Part shown: one piece after another, positions 5,807 to 6,550 of the stretch
How positions within the stretch are numbered: the first letter of the stretch is position 1
Layout of the letters: every line of letters begins with the position of its first letter
NCBI GenBank assembly: GCA_025774865.1
Contig: JALGZO010000674.1
Span: 1 to 6,550, forward strand
Source of the DNA: a bacterium
GTDB taxonomy: Bacteria; ARS69
Length of the DNA: 6,550 nt
Direction: 5' to 3'
Notes under the pieces: generated by a model
The model's database searches: none
What the model was told of the DNA's origin: nothing
Seen by the model: only the letters and a program-made list of their open reading frames with translations
Position numbers and translations under genes: made by a program

Positions 5807-6318
5807 AGATCCAGTTCATTACGACGGGCGGGACGATCGACAAAGTCTACTTCGACGATCGGAGCGAGTACGAGGTGGGCGTGTCCCAGATCCGCGAGAT
5901 TCTGAGGGGTGCGAGCGTCGCGATCGACTACGACGTTCGGGAGGTGCTGCAGAAAGACAGCCTGCACCTCACCGACGAGGATCGCCGCCTCGTCCGAGCC
6001 GCGGTGGAAGAGAGCGTGCCGAACCGGGTCGTCGTGACGCACGGCACCGACACGATGGTCGAGACGGCTCAGGCGTTGAAGCGGATTCCGGGCAAGGTGA
6101 TCGTTCTCACCGGCTCTCTGATTCCCGCCCGATTCAAGCACACCGATGCCGAGTTCAACGTCGCGGTCGCGGTCGCGGCGGTGCAGTGCCTCGACCCCGG
6201 TATCTACATCGCGATGAACGGGCGGATCTTCTCGCCGGACAACGTGCGGAAGAACCGCGAACGGAACTGCTTCGAAGAGATCGAACCCGACCGGAGCGCT
6301 ACCGGTGAAGAGCCTTGA
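5803..6318 (+). CDS. Single-domain asparaginase-like protein
   Basis: The 171-residue protein carries the N-terminal asparaginase/glutaminase domain. It has ITTGGTIDK with the nucleophile Thr11, the DSLHLTDED substrate-binding segment (S53), the second catalytic motif VTHGTDTM (T82-D83), and LTGSLIPARF with K112 where the family keeps a catalytic lysine. The N-terminal domain then appears complete (IYIAMNGRIFSPDNVRKNRERNCFE) and the gene stops. Classical type I/II L-asparaginases have about 330 residues with a C-terminal domain, absent here. Short stand-alone forms of this size are annotated in many bacteria, so this is probably natural rather than truncated; their substrate is poorly known. 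No signal peptide is seen, so it is cytoplasmic. The ATG overlaps the methyltransferase stop (ATGA) and lacks a good ribosome-binding site, which suggests translational coupling. The reading frame is open far upstream, but that part only shadows the methyltransferase. Confidence 0.9.
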   Translation: MKIQFITTGGTIDKVYFDDRSEYEVGVSQIREILRGASVAIDYDVREVLQKDSLHLTDEDRRLVRAAVEESVPNRVVVTHGTDTMVETAQALKRIPGKVIVLTGSLIPARFKHTDAEFNVAVAVAAVQCLDPGIYIAMNGRIFSPDNVRKNRERNCFEEIEPDRSATGEEP

Positions 6319-6438
6319 TCGACGTCCAGCTAGTGTCCTCCACCGGGACCGGACCGCAGTTCACTCCCACGTAGGTACAATCGAACCAGAGCTGCGCGTC
6401 GCACACGCCGTTCCGGCGCGGCGAGCGGCCCCAGATCC
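6299..6438 (-). pseudogene. Protein-like stretch with no start, possible frameshifted end of the right-edge gene
   Basis: On the minus strand, from about 6438 down to a TAG at 6299-6301, one frame reads like real protein: GIWGRSPRRNGV, then CDAQLWFDCTYVGVNCGPVP, then TSWTSIKALHR. It has three W, three C and several Y/F, which is unusual for antisense of GC-rich DNA, and G/C-rich third positions. It has no usable ATG, and upstream of about 6438 the same frame loses its codon bias. It begins just where the neighbouring minus-strand frame stops and is offset by -1 from it, so it may be that gene's true C-terminus after a single missing base. It overlaps the 3' end of the asparaginase-like gene by 20 bp. 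I recognise no family. Confidence 0.35.
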
Positions 6439-6550
6439 CTACTGCGACGCCCCCGGCACCTCCTCCTTCTTCTCCGTCGTCATCGGTGGCTCGTCGCCGA
6501 GGAGGTACCGCTCCCAGAACATGGACACGGCATAGGACATCTGGTCACGG
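6439..6550 (-). CDS. C-terminal end of an unidentified convergent gene (partial)
   Basis: The minus strand is open from the window edge to a TAG at 6439-6441, giving about 35 residues: RDQMSYAVSMFWERYLLGD followed by a charged tail ending EVPGASQ. Third codon positions are nearly all G or C, which supports real coding. The fragment is too short to assign; an enzyme-like helix (FWERYLLG) is visible but not diagnostic. The gene is convergent with the murI-to-asparaginase block. Its true end may lie in the other frame (previous entry). Confidence 0.5.
   Translation of the reverse strand, partial: RDQMSYAVSMFWERYLLGDEPPMTTEKKEEVPGASQ

Noticed and set aside
6305-6535. Plus-strand small open frame after the asparaginase-like gene
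   Set aside because: No ribosome-binding site and no protein-like pattern; both minus-strand frames here are more protein-like and have better codon bias.

Overview
This is a GC-rich (about two-thirds G+C by eye) bacterial segment with tightly packed genes and strong G/C bias at third codon positions. Gene content does not fix the phylum. It suggests an uncultivated GC-rich diderm-type lineage (Myxococcota, Desulfobacterota, Gemmatimonadota, Eisenbacteria or similar), and that placement is inference only. I see no CRISPR array, tRNA, rRNA, transposase or phage gene.

Layout. Left block, + strand (1-3405): the 3' end of a dolichol-phosphate-mannose-synthase-type GT2 glycosyltransferase; a 669-residue polytopic membrane protein that looks like a GT-C glycosyltransferase; and a secreted glycoside-hydrolase-like protein split into two overlapping reading frames. 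The genes overlap (26 bp, then ATGA, then ATGA at the split), so they are probably one transcript. The likely theme is surface polysaccharide or glycoconjugate synthesis: GT2 charges a polyprenyl phosphate with sugar, the membrane enzyme transfers that sugar outside the membrane, and the secreted protein acts on a glycan.

Middle (3406-3655): a non-coding gap with an AT-richer patch, a weak promoter candidate and several perfect inverted repeats. Some of these share bases and so cannot form together.

Right block, + strand (3656-6318): glutamate racemase murI, an acyl-carrier-protein phosphodiesterase (acpH) interrupted by a 25-bp imperfect tandem duplication, a class I SAM methyltransferase, and a single-domain asparaginase-like protein. 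Junctions are GTGA, a 21-bp gap with a strong Shine-Dalgarno, and ATGA, again operon-like. The products are housekeeping enzymes (D-glutamate for peptidoglycan, ACP prosthetic-group removal, amide hydrolysis) with no obvious common pathway.

Right edge (6299-6550, - strand): the C-terminal end of a convergent gene, apparently continuing in a second frame after its stop.

The most striking result is the number of reading-frame breaks, each explained by one small indel: the hydrolase-like gene (about 2938), acpH (4681-4730) and perhaps the right-edge gene (about 6440). The two copies in acpH differ only at synonymous positions, which suggests that two strain variants were joined during assembly rather than simple gene decay. 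I did not find convincing evidence of a new biological system. The best candidates for biology are the structured region before murI and the GT2/GT-C/secreted-hydrolase cassette.
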